Shown piece by piece: positions 31,429 to 40,819 of a DNA stretch of 64,000 bases. Origin of the DNA: Dolichospermum planctonicum (GTDB lineage Bacteria > Cyanobacteriota > Cyanobacteriia > Cyanobacteriales > Nostocaceae). Position 1 is the first letter of the stretch. Every line of letters begins with the position of its first letter. The stretch spans positions 1-64,000 of the forward strand of contig NZ_BJCF01000007.1 in NCBI RefSeq assembly GCF_005402965.1, given 5' to 3'. The notes beneath the pieces were generated by a model. The model saw nothing but the letters and a program-made list of their open reading frames with translations, searched no databases and was not told the DNA's origin. Position numbers and translations under genes: made by a program.

Positions 31429-34281
31429 ATGAGCGCGCAATTTTTTGACCTCTCCACACTCGACGGCAAGAACGGCTTTATTATCTCAGCTGAAAGAGAC
31501 GATAACTTAGGTTATTCAGTCAGCGATGCTGGTGATATTAACGGTGATGGTATTGGGGATCTAGTTATTGGCTCACCTTTGAGTGATCCTGATGATAAAA
31601 GTAATGCAGGGGTAACTTATGTAATTTTTGGTAGCAAAGAGGGATTTGATCTAACCTTAAATCCTTCTACTCTCGGTACTAAAGGCTTTGTGATTAACGG
31701 GGCTCAAGCCGGTGATCAATCAGGCCGTTCCGTTAGTAACATTGGGGATATTAACGGTGATGGTGTTGATGACTTAGCCATTGGCGCACCTTTTTCTGGT
31801 ATCAATGGGGATAATTCCGGGGCTGCTTATATTATCTTTGGTAGCAAACAATCCGATTATTTTAGTAATCCCATTGAACTTTCCGACCTTGGTAGCAAAG
31901 GATTGACTATCAAAGGCAGTAATTCGGGTCATAATGCAGGTTGGGCTGTTAGTAGTGCCGGCGATTTTAATGGTGATGGTACCAAGGACTTATTAATTGG
32001 TGCAACCAATCCTAGTGATAATGAAAACGGCATTGACGGTGAAAGCTATGTCATCTTTGGCAAGGAAGGTGGTTTCAGTTCAACCATAGACTTGTCTAAT
32101 ATTGGGCTAAATGACGGTTTGAAAATCATTAGTGATGACCTCAATAATCTGGGCTATTCTGTCAGTGATGCTGGAGACATCAATAAGGATGGAATAGATG
32201 ATCTAATTATTGGTGCGCCTTATGCAGATCCCAATGGTAATAATTCTGGCAGCAGTTATGTCATTTATGGACGGAGGATTGACACGGAAAATCCGATTAC
32301 TGACAATACCATCAATGTCTCCCTCCTTGATAGTAATAATGATTTTACTGGCTTTACCATCAATGGGCAAGATAAAGATCAATCAGGCTTCTTTGTTAGT
32401 AAAGCCGGAGATATTAACGGAGATGGGATTGCAGACCTAATTATCGGTGCAAGAAATGGAAATCCCAACAATAAAGAATTTGCGGGCAGAGCCTATGTAG
32501 TCTTTTGTAAAGAAGGCGACATAGGTGACAATTTTAACCTTTCCGATCTTAATGGCAGTAATGGGTTTACTATCAACGGTATTGCTGCCTTTGACAACGC
32601 TGGCTGGTCTGTCAGTAATTTAGGGGATATTAACGATGATGGAATTGATGACATCATTATTGGGGCGAATAATGCTAATAATAGTTATGGACAAAGCTAT
32701 GTCATCTATGGTAGCAAGGACGGCTTTAGTTCTACCTTTGAACTCTCCAATCTCGACGGTACAAATGGCTTTATCATTAGTGGTATTGCTGTAAATGGTA
32801 ACTTAGGTCACTCAGTTAGCGGTGCAGGAGATGTCAACGGTGACGGTGTTAACGATTTCATTATTAGCGCTCCCTTTGCTAATTCTGGTGCTGGAGCAGC
32901 TTATGTCGTGTTTGGAACTCCTGTGAACGAAGCACCTACAGGTTTAAGTCTCAGTAATGACAGAGTGAATGAAAATGTCCCAGACAATACAGTTGTTGGT
33001 TCATTGATAACCACAGATCCAGATACGGAGGATAGTTTTACATATAGCCTAGTTACTGGTGAAGGTGATGATGATAATTCTGCTTTTACTATTGACGGAG
33101 ATCAACTTAAAATTAATTTATCTCCAGACTTTGAAACTAAGTCCAGTTACAAGATTCGCGTCAAGACACAAGACGCGGCTGGGCTGACTTATGAAAAAGC
33201 TTTGACTGTGAATATTAATGATATCAATGAAACGGATTCAAACAGTTTCCTGACACTAATTAGTGGTGATGTCTTTAAGATTGAAGATAATAATAGTAAT
33301 GGTAATGCGACACTAGAATTCACATTGACGGGAAGTAATTCTGATGGTGTCAATGAAATAGGAGTATTTACCGTTGATGATGCTAGTGGTAAAATAGATG
33401 GTATTGCGACCGGGGAACAGGGTTATACAGAAAAAGCCTTGGCAAGAGGTCAGGTAATTTTCTCTACCCTGACTAATTCTCCTTCTGGGTTTGATGATAA
33501 TAGCCTGAAAAGATTATTATTATTTAACACTAATGACAATTTGAGATTTTATTTAGTAAAAGATGGTTCAACGGACTCTGTACTAAATAAAACCACTCCC
33601 ATGGAAAATGTTCTCATTGCCAACTCTTCTAACCTCAAAATTACAGACTTAGGATCTGATAATTTTTCTCTGGAGTGGGAAGATGGTTCTGGTGATCCGA
33701 ATGGGTTTGAGGATTTGCGGGTGAACATTGGAGTAACTGATCAAGCGATCGCTCTAGGTACAAACCTGCAAAGCCAACCACAAGGGGAATCATTATATCT
33801 GCGGAATATCACAGGTGATGTAAAAGCTGATTTTACGGTTTACCGAGAAGCAAATTACAACAACTTCGTTGGTTTCTATCAAGTCACTGGTGAGAATGGC
33901 GGTATTGACACTAATGGTGATGGTCAGGCTGATATCCTACCAGGAGAAGCTGGTTATATTCAAGCAGCCATTAATAAACGGATTTCCGATATTAATTTAT
34001 CGGTGAACGACGGTGGTACAGCCTCTTCTAGCGCAACTCTTCCCAGTGGTTCTATCGTGGTGCCATTTTTAATTGTTAATGGTACACCTGATGCCTTACT
34101 TGATAGTAATTCTAATAATGATCCAGATATTTACTTCACCTTCTTGGGTGCTAACTCAGATGGTGTTGACCACGTGCGGATGTTAGGTGATAATACCTTT
34201 GGTTTTGAAGATATGAGTGATAGTGGTGACAAGGACTTTAATGATATAATTGTTAAGGTGAATTTGACACCCGTAGTTTAG
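31429..34281 (+). CDS. Large FG-GAP beta-propeller, cadherin-like and DUF4114 protein
   Basis: A 950-residue acidic, Gly/Asn/Asp-rich protein. The first 500 residues contain about seven FG-GAP repeats, each with SVSDAGDINGDGIGDLVIGS-type calcium loops (DxNxDGxxD) followed by YVIFG, as in the integrin alpha propeller. A cadherin-like repeat (about 505-600; NEAPTGLSLSNDRVNENVP) comes next, then a less regular region and a C-terminal DUF4114 domain (FGFEDMSDSGDKDFNDIIVK). There is no N-terminal signal peptide; secretion by a type I system with a C-terminal signal is plausible, as for other Ca-binding cyanobacterial exoproteins. Probably extracellular or cell-surface, calcium-dependent adhesion; ligand unknown. 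Confidence 0.85.
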   Translation: MSAQFFDLSTLDGKNGFIISAERDDNLGYSVSDAGDINGDGIGDLVIGSPLSDPDDKSNAGVTYVIFGSKEGFDLTLNPSTLGTKGFVINGAQAGDQSGRSVSNIGDINGDGVDDLAIGAPFSGINGDNSGAAYIIFGSKQSDYFSNPIELSDLGSKGLTIKGSNSGHNAGWAVSSAGDFNGDGTKDLLIGATNPSDNENGIDGESYVIFGKEGGFSSTIDLSNIGLNDGLKIISDDLNNLGYSVSDAGDINKDGIDDLIIGAPYADPNGNNSGSSYVIYGRRIDTENPITDNTINVSLLDSNNDFTGFTINGQDKDQSGFFVSKAGDINGDGIADLIIGARNGNPNNKEFAGRAYVVFCKEGDIGDNFNLSDLNGSNGFTINGIAAFDNAGWSVSNLGDINDDGIDDIIIGANNANNSYGQSYVIYGSKDGFSSTFELSNLDGTNGFIISGIAVNGNLGHSVSGAGDVNGDGVNDFIISAPFANSGAGAAYVVFGTPVNEAPTGLSLSNDRVNENVPDNTVVGSLITTDPDTEDSFTYSLVTGEGDDDNSAFTIDGDQLKINLSPDFETKSSYKIRVKTQDAAGLTYEKALTVNINDINETDSNSFLTLISGDVFKIEDNNSNGNATLEFTLTGSNSDGVNEIGVFTVDDASGKIDGIATGEQGYTEKALARGQVIFSTLTNSPSGFDDNSLKRLLLFNTNDNLRFYLVKDGSTDSVLNKTTPMENVLIANSSNLKITDLGSDNFSLEWEDGSGDPNGFEDLRVNIGVTDQAIALGTNLQSQPQGESLYLRNITGDVKADFTVYREANYNNFVGFYQVTGENGGIDTNGDGQADILPGEAGYIQAAINKRISDINLSVNDGGTASSSATLPSGSIVVPFLIVNGTPDALLDSNSNNDPDIYFTFLGANSDGVDHVRMLGDNTFGFEDMSDSGDKDFNDIIVKVNLTPVV

Positions 34282-34333
34282 AGGAATTTTCTCAGCCCCA
34301 GAAATTGTTTAATTTAATTCGGCTGAGATATTC

Positions 34334-34366
34334 AGATCCCCGACTTTTTAGAAAAGTCAGGGATCT
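34334..34366. terminator. Palindromic repeat acting as a possible bidirectional terminator
   Basis: AGATCCCCGACTTTT-TAG-AAAAGTCAGGGATCT is a long hairpin with one mismatch between two convergent genes. It overlaps the end of the minus-strand nucleosidase gene and supplies its last codons and stop. It belongs to the CCCCGAC palindrome family of this window. Confidence 0.6.
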
Positions 34367-35073
34367 GGCGTAAATAATAATTGAGTCACTGCTGTTAAAA
34401 CCTGGAGTCCTTTCAATGAACCAGTAATTAATCGCCTAGCTGACTGTGGTTGACGGATTAATTCCCAAGCTAAGGGGAAAGGTCGCAAAGAACCGTTTTC
34501 ACTAATCGCGGATGTGATATTGGGGATATCATGGTGAGAATCATCGCTGACTACTCGCAATATAGCCACTTGTTTGTCTGGGAATTGGCGGAAAAATTCT
34601 AGGCAGGGATATCCTTCCATATCCACAACATCAGCACCGTATTGTTGATGTAAGTGGTGTTTTTCTGCGGCTGTACATACAATGCGATCGCTTGTTAATC
34701 CTCTGACTAAAGATACATGATCACCCAGTCGGGTATATATATCTGTGGTGAAATAATTATTACATTCTTCTAGATTTCCTTGATAAAGGCAGTTTTGATA
34801 TAAAACAATATCTCCAACCTGATATTTTCTGGTCAAGCTACCACATAAACCCATCATTAAGATTGAGTTTTCACGGATGTGGGTTAATTTTTGGGTTAAT
34901 TTTTGGGTTAATTTTTGTAAATACTGCTGCACTGGTGCGATTCCCATGGGTATGGCTAATACCTGATGTGGAGTAGGGGTAGCGCCCCCGTGCTTCCCCA
35001 AAGGGACGGGACTTAATCCGCGACAGACGGCTTGATATTCTGCTCCCTGGGGGACTAAGATCAGAGTTGACAT
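34357..35073 (-). CDS. Nucleoside phosphorylase/nucleosidase family protein (MTA/SAH nucleosidase- or HpnG-like)
   Basis: A 238-residue protein of the PNP/UDP phosphorylase superfamily. Visible motifs are the N-terminal STLILVPQGAEYQAV, MMGLCGSLTRKYQVGDIVLY, substrate-binding VVDMEGYPCLEF (Glu) and VVSDDSHHD (catalytic Asp). The start at ATG 35073 is chosen because a longer frame would overlap the divergent RND gene. Residues about 55-66 contain LTQKLTQKLTH, encoded by three 12-bp repeats. Family members hydrolyse adenosine-type nucleosides; HpnG, the hopanoid adenosylhopane nucleosidase, is one possibility since shc lies 6 kb away, but this is not proven. Confidence 0.78.
   Translation of the reverse strand: MSTLILVPQGAEYQAVCRGLSPVPLGKHGGATPTPHQVLAIPMGIAPVQQYLQKLTQKLTQKLTHIRENSILMMGLCGSLTRKYQVGDIVLYQNCLYQGNLEECNNYFTTDIYTRLGDHVSLVRGLTSDRIVCTAAEKHHLHQQYGADVVDMEGYPCLEFFRQFPDKQVAILRVVSDDSHHDIPNITSAISENGSLRPFPLAWELIRQPQSARRLITGSLKGLQVLTAVTQLLFTPDP
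34881..34916. repeat. 12-bp tandem repeat, three units, in coding sequence
   Basis: GGGTTAATTTTT occurs three times head to tail. It keeps the frame and encodes QKLT repeats in the nucleosidase. Confidence 0.9.
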
Positions 35074-35174
35074 TTCGTAATGGCTAATGGGTAATAGATA
35101 ATGGGTAGAAGTCAATGGATAAAAAATTCTTTCCAATGACCAATAACCAATGACTAAGATGATAATTTTATCAG

Positions 35175-37925
35175 ATGGTACAGACCAAAACAACCCAAAC
35201 ATCCAAACACGCGCGCGAAAGCTTTAATATTTCCAGATTAGCAATTAAATTTTCTTGGTTAACAGTGTGTTTTTGGATAGGTGTAACGGTAGCTGGGGTT
35301 CTGGCATTCAGTTCTCTCAAATATGCTTTATTTCCAGATATCACTTTTCCAGTGGTGGTGGTAACTGTCCAAGCGCCCCTAAGCAGTACCCTAGATACAG
35401 AGGAAAAACTGACTAAACCCATAGAGGAAGGTCTAAAATCATTGGTAGGACTTGAGGATATTCGTTCATCAACTTATCCGGGTCAAACTGCGGTGGTTTC
35501 CTCTTTTGTTGTCGGTACAAGTTTAGAAACTGCGACTAACAAAATTTCCCAAATAGTTAATCAGTTAAATCTACCCAAGGATACAAATAAAAAAATCATC
35601 CCTTTGAATCTGAACGAATCAGCGACTGTTAGCTATGCCGTTGAAAGTTCCGTCCGGGATATTGATAATTTACGACAACTGGCAAAAGATAAAATTGTTC
35701 CGGCGATCGCTAAATTACCAGGGGTGCTGAAAGTGTCTCTGTTAGGGGGTGGAACATTAAAACCCCAACTGACTACAGTAACCAATGGACTCCAGCCACC
35801 CACTGGAACTTTAGTTAGGTTTAATGGTCAAGATGCTTTGGCTTTTCAGGTGATTAAAAAAGGTGATGCTAATACCCTAGAATTGGTCAGTGGAGTAGAA
35901 AAGGAAGTACAACAACTAAGGGCTACTTTAAAAGATGTCACTTTGACTTTAGCTGCTACCCAAGCGGAATATATCCGTAATGCTACCCATTCTACTATAG
36001 ATGCCCTGATAGAAGCTATCATTCTCTCGGTGGTTGTAATTTTTCCTTTTTTATGGAATTGGCAAGCTACCCTGATTTCTGCTTTAGCTATTCCCATATC
36101 TTTGTTAGGGACATTTATCGTCATGGCGATATATGGCTTTAATTTAGAAACCATTACCCTGTTAGCATTAGCTTTGGTAATTGGCTCAATAGTGGATGAT
36201 GCCATAGTTGATGTCGAAAACATCATGCGGCATATTGAAAACGGAAAAACCCCACGGGAAGCCGCCCTGATAGCTACTAATGAAATCGGTTTAACTGTCA
36301 CCGCAGCCACTTTAACAGCGGTGGCGGTATTTTTACCTATCGGTTTGATGGGTGGAGTCATTGGGCAGTTTTTTAAACCCTTTGGGATTACTGTTTCTGC
36401 GGCTATGCTGACATCTTTATTAGTAGCCCGGACTTTATCACCAGTCTTAGCTATTTACTGGCTCAAGCCTAAATCATCTAGTTCTCCCCAGAAGCAGGGT
36501 AGGATTTGGCTGGGATTTGAGCAAGCTTACCGCAATTTGTTAGCTTGGTCTTTACAGCACCGTTTGATAGTTGTGGGGTTAGCTGTAGTTAGTTTAATTG
36601 CTGGCATTGCCCTAATTCCCCTAATTCCCAAAGGCTTTATTCCCAAACTTGACCGAGGAGAATTTAATATTGTCTATACTTCCCTAGTACCTAGTCTTCC
36701 TGCGGCTCTTGGACAAGAGGTGCCAGGAGGAGGAGGACAACCAGGAGGACGGGAAACACAAAGGGGACGAAAAGATAAATTAGGAAGTTCGTCTTTGTCT
36801 GTTGCTGTGGATTTATCTGCTCACCCATCTCCTATTTCCATTTCTAATCTTTTAAACGATTCCTTGGATGTTGCTAAGAAACTGGAAAAAGTGGTGAGAA
36901 ATTCCCCGGATGTGGCCACGGTTTTTACTACTGTCGGTTCTCGTGAAGGTGAACCAAACAAAGGGACGCTGTACGTTAAGCTAAAAGCAGAACGAAAAGT
37001 GAAAACGGCTCAAGTCCAAGACCAACTCCGTGCTACTTTGCCAAAATTGGCGGGTGTCACCACAAGTGTAGAAGATATTCAATTTGTAGACACCGGTGGA
37101 CAAAAACCTCTACAAGTAGCTTTACAAGGTAAAGACCTCCAGGCTTTGACTACAGCAGCTAAAGCGGTGAAAGCACGAATTGAGAAAATATCTGGTTTTG
37201 CTGATGTAACTATTACAGGTGAATCTCATCAACAAGATACAATTTTGCAAATTGAAAGGTTAAATCATCAGCGAGTGGTTTATATTGGCGCTAACCTGGG
37301 ACAAAATCTGACTTTAGGTAATGCAACGGATATTGTGGTATCTGAGGCTCAGGCTGTCATACCTGCGGGTGTTTCTTTAAATTTAGGTGGGGATTCTGCC
37401 CGTCAAAATCAGGTTTTTGGCAGTTTTGGCACAACTTTAGGATTATCGGCGCTTTGTATTATTGTGGTGCTGATTTGGCTGTTTAAAAGTTGGGTAGACC
37501 CCATAGTTATTGGTCTTTCTTTACCTTTAGCAATTGTGGGAGCGTTGTTGGCGCTACTTTTTACCAAAAGTGATTTTGGCATGATATCTCTGATTGGTTT
37601 TGTGTTTTTGCTGGGAATTACTAATAAAAATGCGATTTTAATTGTAGATTACATTAACCAATTACGAGATTCTGGAATAGAAAAAACTGAGGCAATTCTC
37701 AAAGCAGGTCCTGTACGTTTACGCCCCATTATGATGACTACAGCAGCGACTATTTTGGGGATGGTTCCCATTGCTTTGGGTTTGGGTGCGGGTTCAGAAT
37801 TGCGGTCTCCCATGGCTGTATCTATTGCCGGTGGTTTGGTCAGTTCTACTATTCTGAGTTTATTTGTTGTGCCAGTATTCTACGCGATTTTAGATGATTG
37901 GTTTCCCAGAAGGAAGGTAAATTAA
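35175..37925 (+). CDS. RND efflux transporter permease (AcrB/HAE1 type)
   Basis: A 916-residue inner-membrane RND permease with 12 predicted TM helices and two large periplasmic loops. Conserved stretches include FPDITFPVVVVTVQAPLSST, the TM4 region ALVIGSIVDDAIVDVENIMR (two Asp of the proton relay), GLMGGVIGQFFKPFGITVSA, and LGITNKNAILIVDYINQLRD. It is shorter than typical HAE1 pumps (about 1030-1050). A Gly/Arg-rich insert, EVPGGGGQPGGRETQRGR, lies near residue 515. No membrane-fusion or outer-membrane partner is adjacent, so these may be encoded elsewhere. Confidence 0.93.
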   Translation: MVQTKTTQTSKHARESFNISRLAIKFSWLTVCFWIGVTVAGVLAFSSLKYALFPDITFPVVVVTVQAPLSSTLDTEEKLTKPIEEGLKSLVGLEDIRSSTYPGQTAVVSSFVVGTSLETATNKISQIVNQLNLPKDTNKKIIPLNLNESATVSYAVESSVRDIDNLRQLAKDKIVPAIAKLPGVLKVSLLGGGTLKPQLTTVTNGLQPPTGTLVRFNGQDALAFQVIKKGDANTLELVSGVEKEVQQLRATLKDVTLTLAATQAEYIRNATHSTIDALIEAIILSVVVIFPFLWNWQATLISALAIPISLLGTFIVMAIYGFNLETITLLALALVIGSIVDDAIVDVENIMRHIENGKTPREAALIATNEIGLTVTAATLTAVAVFLPIGLMGGVIGQFFKPFGITVSAAMLTSLLVARTLSPVLAIYWLKPKSSSSPQKQGRIWLGFEQAYRNLLAWSLQHRLIVVGLAVVSLIAGIALIPLIPKGFIPKLDRGEFNIVYTSLVPSLPAALGQEVPGGGGQPGGRETQRGRKDKLGSSSLSVAVDLSAHPSPISISNLLNDSLDVAKKLEKVVRNSPDVATVFTTVGSREGEPNKGTLYVKLKAERKVKTAQVQDQLRATLPKLAGVTTSVEDIQFVDTGGQKPLQVALQGKDLQALTTAAKAVKARIEKISGFADVTITGESHQQDTILQIERLNHQRVVYIGANLGQNLTLGNATDIVVSEAQAVIPAGVSLNLGGDSARQNQVFGSFGTTLGLSALCIIVVLIWLFKSWVDPIVIGLSLPLAIVGALLALLFTKSDFGMISLIGFVFLLGITNKNAILIVDYINQLRDSGIEKTEAILKAGPVRLRPIMMTTAATILGMVPIALGLGAGSELRSPMAVSIAGGLVSSTILSLFVVPVFYAILDDWFPRRKVN

Positions 37926-37947
37926 TAAGTTAATAAACTAGAATTAG

Positions 37948-37976
37948 ATCCGCGACTTCTCAGAGAAGTCGCGGAT
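37948..37976 (+). terminator. Perfect palindrome downstream of the RND gene
   Basis: ATCCGCGACTTCT-CAG-AGAAGTCGCGGAT is a near-perfect 13-bp stem followed by TTTTGTTGTTG and later a run of T. It lies between convergent genes and fits a rho-independent terminator. It is also a member of the CCCCGAC palindrome family. Confidence 0.6.
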
Positions 37977-38060
37977 TTTGTTGTTGATAATTTTTTTTTT
38001 GAATATTGACTTATAGCCATGTAGGTTGGGTCAGGAACTAAACCCAAGCTACAGAATTTC

Positions 38061-39971
38061 CTAAATTAAATCGTTAATAGAAAATTGTCGCTGTTTCTCT
38101 AAGTCTTGTAAATGGATTTTTTCTATATACATGGCTTCAGCATAATATTTAGATTTTTCTGGTTCGGTTTGAGGATCTATTTTTTCCCATTGTTCCCTAA
38201 AGTAATAATAGCGTTTTTCTCGGAATACTCTTTCCATGCAAGCTAATGCTGCTTGGATAACGTGAGGAGTTCGTAATATTTCTGTTTTATTTTTTTCATT
38301 GAGATGAAATATATGGGAAACTATGTCTAATTCTTCTGATAATTCTAAATATCTATTTTGCACACTAGAAATTAAATCAAGTTCATCTAATGAAAATTCT
38401 AACATTTGTTGCCATAAAAAACGATGATGAGAAAGACTAAATTCTAAGTTGCGGGTTTCTAAATCTTCAATAATTATTTGTCTTTGTTCGCAAGAATGAA
38501 GATAAATGATTAATAATAATGCCTCAGCCCGTTCTAGTAAAGTGCGTTCTGTATTAACTAAAGATAATTTTGGTTTTTGAGGTTGCGGTTTATTTATACG
38601 CGGACTTAGAGATTTTAGACTATTAGGTTTAATCTGAGTTAGGAGATTTTCAACTCTTAAAGGTTTAAGTCTACTATCTCCTAAACTGAGAATTTCTGCA
38701 CAGTAAGAGACATAATAATTTAGTGTATCACTATTAACGATATTTTGCAATAATTTAATAATTTGTTGGGTAACTTGTTGAAAGTCGGTAGCTTGTTTTA
38801 AATCTCGATTTTTAATAATATTTTGAATTTGCCAATCTAGCCAAAGTGGCGCATTTGTTAATAATTGTTGATAATCGGATGCTGTATGATCATGTAAATA
38901 TTCATCAGCATCTTTACCATGAGGTAAATTGAGAATTTTTAATTGTACTTCTCCTGTATAAACTAAATTAGCAATCTCACCAATTGCTTTTTCCGTAGCA
39001 TTTATTCCAGCTTTATCTGCATCAAAATTGAGAGTTAATTGCTTAGATTCTGTATAACGTAATAATAGCCGTACTTGTTCTATACTTAATGCTGTACCCA
39101 AGGAAGCAACAGCGTTATTAATTCCGGCTGCATGGAGAGAAATCACATCAAAATATCCCTCTACAACTACCGCTTGATCAACTTTAGAAATAGCGTCTTT
39201 TGCTTCATCTAAAGCAAATAAAGTTTTCCCTTTACTAAATAATTCTGTTTCCGGAGAATTGAGATATTTTGGTGGTTCTTCCGTTAAAGTTCTGCCTCCA
39301 AAAGCAATTACTCTCCCTTGAAGATCACGAATAGGAATCATTAACCTATCACGAAATACATCATAATATCCTCCTCCTTCTTTTCGGGGTTTAATTAATC
39401 CTGCTTGTTCTACCAATTGTAGGGGATAATGTTTACTTTCCACCAAATAACGGTAAAGAGTTTCCCAACCAGCAGGAGCATAACCTAAACCAAATTGTTG
39501 AATAGTTTCCTCTTTAAATTGACGAATTTTTGTTAAATATTCCCGTGCTTTTTGTCCTTGAGATTGTCTTAAAGTGTGTTGATAAAATTGAGCAGCGGAA
39601 GCGAGAACAGTATATAATTGGTCACGTAAAGATATTTGACGTTGTAATTCTTGTCTTTGTTCAGGTTCTAAAGTTTTAACCGGGACTTGATAACGTTTTG
39701 CTAAATCTAGTACCACTTCCGCAAATTGACGTTTTCCCAAATCCATAACAAACTTAATTGCATTTCCCGCAGCTTGACAGCCAAAACAATAATACATTTG
39801 TTTATAAGGACTAACCGTAAAGCTGGGAGTTCTTTCATCATGAAAAGGACACAAACCCACAAAATCTTTACCCCGTTTTCGCAAAACTACATACTCTGAT
39901 ATGACATCAACAATATCAGCGCGGAGTTTAACTTCTTCAATAGTATCTGGATGTAAGCGAGGAATTTGCAT
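38061..39971 (-). CDS. dnaG: DNA primase DnaG
   Basis: A 636-residue primase of normal length. The zinc-binding domain has Cys41, His44 (CPFH), Cys62 and Cys65 (CFGC). The catalytic RNA-polymerase domain contains VFRDRLMIPIRDLQGRVIAF and the TOPRIM motif VVVEGYFDVISLH, then FDADKAGINA. The C-terminal helicase-binding region is present. It synthesises RNA primers for replication. Start ATG at 39971. Confidence 0.97.
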   Translation of the reverse strand: MQIPRLHPDTIEEVKLRADIVDVISEYVVLRKRGKDFVGLCPFHDERTPSFTVSPYKQMYYCFGCQAAGNAIKFVMDLGKRQFAEVVLDLAKRYQVPVKTLEPEQRQELQRQISLRDQLYTVLASAAQFYQHTLRQSQGQKAREYLTKIRQFKEETIQQFGLGYAPAGWETLYRYLVESKHYPLQLVEQAGLIKPRKEGGGYYDVFRDRLMIPIRDLQGRVIAFGGRTLTEEPPKYLNSPETELFSKGKTLFALDEAKDAISKVDQAVVVEGYFDVISLHAAGINNAVASLGTALSIEQVRLLLRYTESKQLTLNFDADKAGINATEKAIGEIANLVYTGEVQLKILNLPHGKDADEYLHDHTASDYQQLLTNAPLWLDWQIQNIIKNRDLKQATDFQQVTQQIIKLLQNIVNSDTLNYYVSYCAEILSLGDSRLKPLRVENLLTQIKPNSLKSLSPRINKPQPQKPKLSLVNTERTLLERAEALLLIIYLHSCEQRQIIIEDLETRNLEFSLSHHRFLWQQMLEFSLDELDLISSVQNRYLELSEELDIVSHIFHLNEKNKTEILRTPHVIQAALACMERVFREKRYYYFREQWEKIDPQTEPEKSKYYAEAMYIEKIHLQDLEKQRQFSINDLI

Positions 39972-40039
39972 GAGGAATCAACGATCGTAATCTAGATTTA
40001 TTATACTATAATATATTTTAATTGTGTTAGTGGCTAGTA

Positions 40040-40067
40040 GGGTGTGTTAGCGACAGTGTAACGCACC
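40040..40067. repeat. GGTGTGTTAG...TAACGCACC inverted repeat
   Basis: GGGTGTGTTAG-CGACAGTG-TAACGCACC forms an imperfect hairpin. A half-site (GGTGCGTTACG) occurs near 6438. This is a common cyanobacterial intergenic repeat, here between dnaG and the decayed response-regulator gene. Confidence 0.65.
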
Positions 40068-40100
40068 AAACCCTGAAACACAGCATACTATAATACCCTG

Positions 40101-40751
40101 TTATAAATATGTAAAAAAACTATTAGCTAAAATAGCAGCTTGAGTTCGGTCTCTGAGATTTAGACGATTTAAAATATTTGTAATATGATTTTTGACTGTT
40201 CCTTCGGAAAGGTACAATTTTTCGGCAATTTCTCGATTATTATCACCAATAGCAATTAATCGCAGAACTTCTTTTTCTCTAGGTGTGAGTTCTGCTAAAC
40301 TTGCTGGTACAGATGTTAAGTTTTGGGGTGAATTTGCAGGAAATTGAGTTAAAAGTTTTTTGACTATTCCTGGTCATAATTGGGAATATCCCTTATTAAC
40401 CGCGCGAATAGCAACTGCTAACTCTTCTGAAGGTGTATCTTTGAGTAAATAACCCATTGCTCCATTTTTTATTCCTGCTTTTACATATTCATCATCATCA
40501 AAAGCTGTGAGAATTAAAACTTTACTATGAGGGAATTGATGATTAATTTCTTTAGTCGCAGCAACTCCATCTATAATGGGCATTCTGATATCCGTTAAAA
40601 TTACATTTGGTTGCAGTTCTCTGACTAAATTAATGGCAATTTGACCATTTTCTACTTCTTTGACAATTTTTATATCTGATTCTAGTTATAATAACGCTCG
40701 TAAACCTTGACGAATTAAACCTTGGTCATCTACAATTAAAATTGTGATCAT
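40101..40751 (-). pseudogene. NarL/LuxR-family response regulator with two in-frame stop codons
   Basis: A 217-codon frame that keeps its frame from ATG 40751 to TAA 40101, but carries TAA at codon 22 (40686-40688) and TGA at 40374-40376. Translated through, it gives a receiver domain (MITILIVDDQGLIRQGLRAL, phospho-acceptor Asp54 in ILTDIRMPIIDG) and a LuxR-type helix-turn-helix ([36 protein letters not shown]). GAA to TAA and GGA to TGA changes would explain both stops. The sensor kinase remnant is at 44247-44459, beyond a restriction-modification gene. Function is lost unless stops are read through. Confidence 0.9.
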
Positions 40752-40804
40752 GGTAATTGGTAATTGGTAATTGGATTCCCGACTTTTCTAATAATTCGGG
40801 AATC
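40752..40804. repeat. TAATTGG heptamer repeat followed by a CCCGAC palindrome
   Basis: Three heptamers (GGTAATT or its phase TAATTGG) at about 40752-40775 run into the hairpin GATTCCCGACTTTT...AATTCGGGAATC (40774-40804). Confidence 0.7.
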
Positions 40805-40819
40805 TGAATCTTGGGGTAT

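Noticed and set aside
35074-35202. Longer N-terminus for the nucleosidase
   Set aside because: The extension would overlap the divergent RND gene start and encodes sequence unlike the family.
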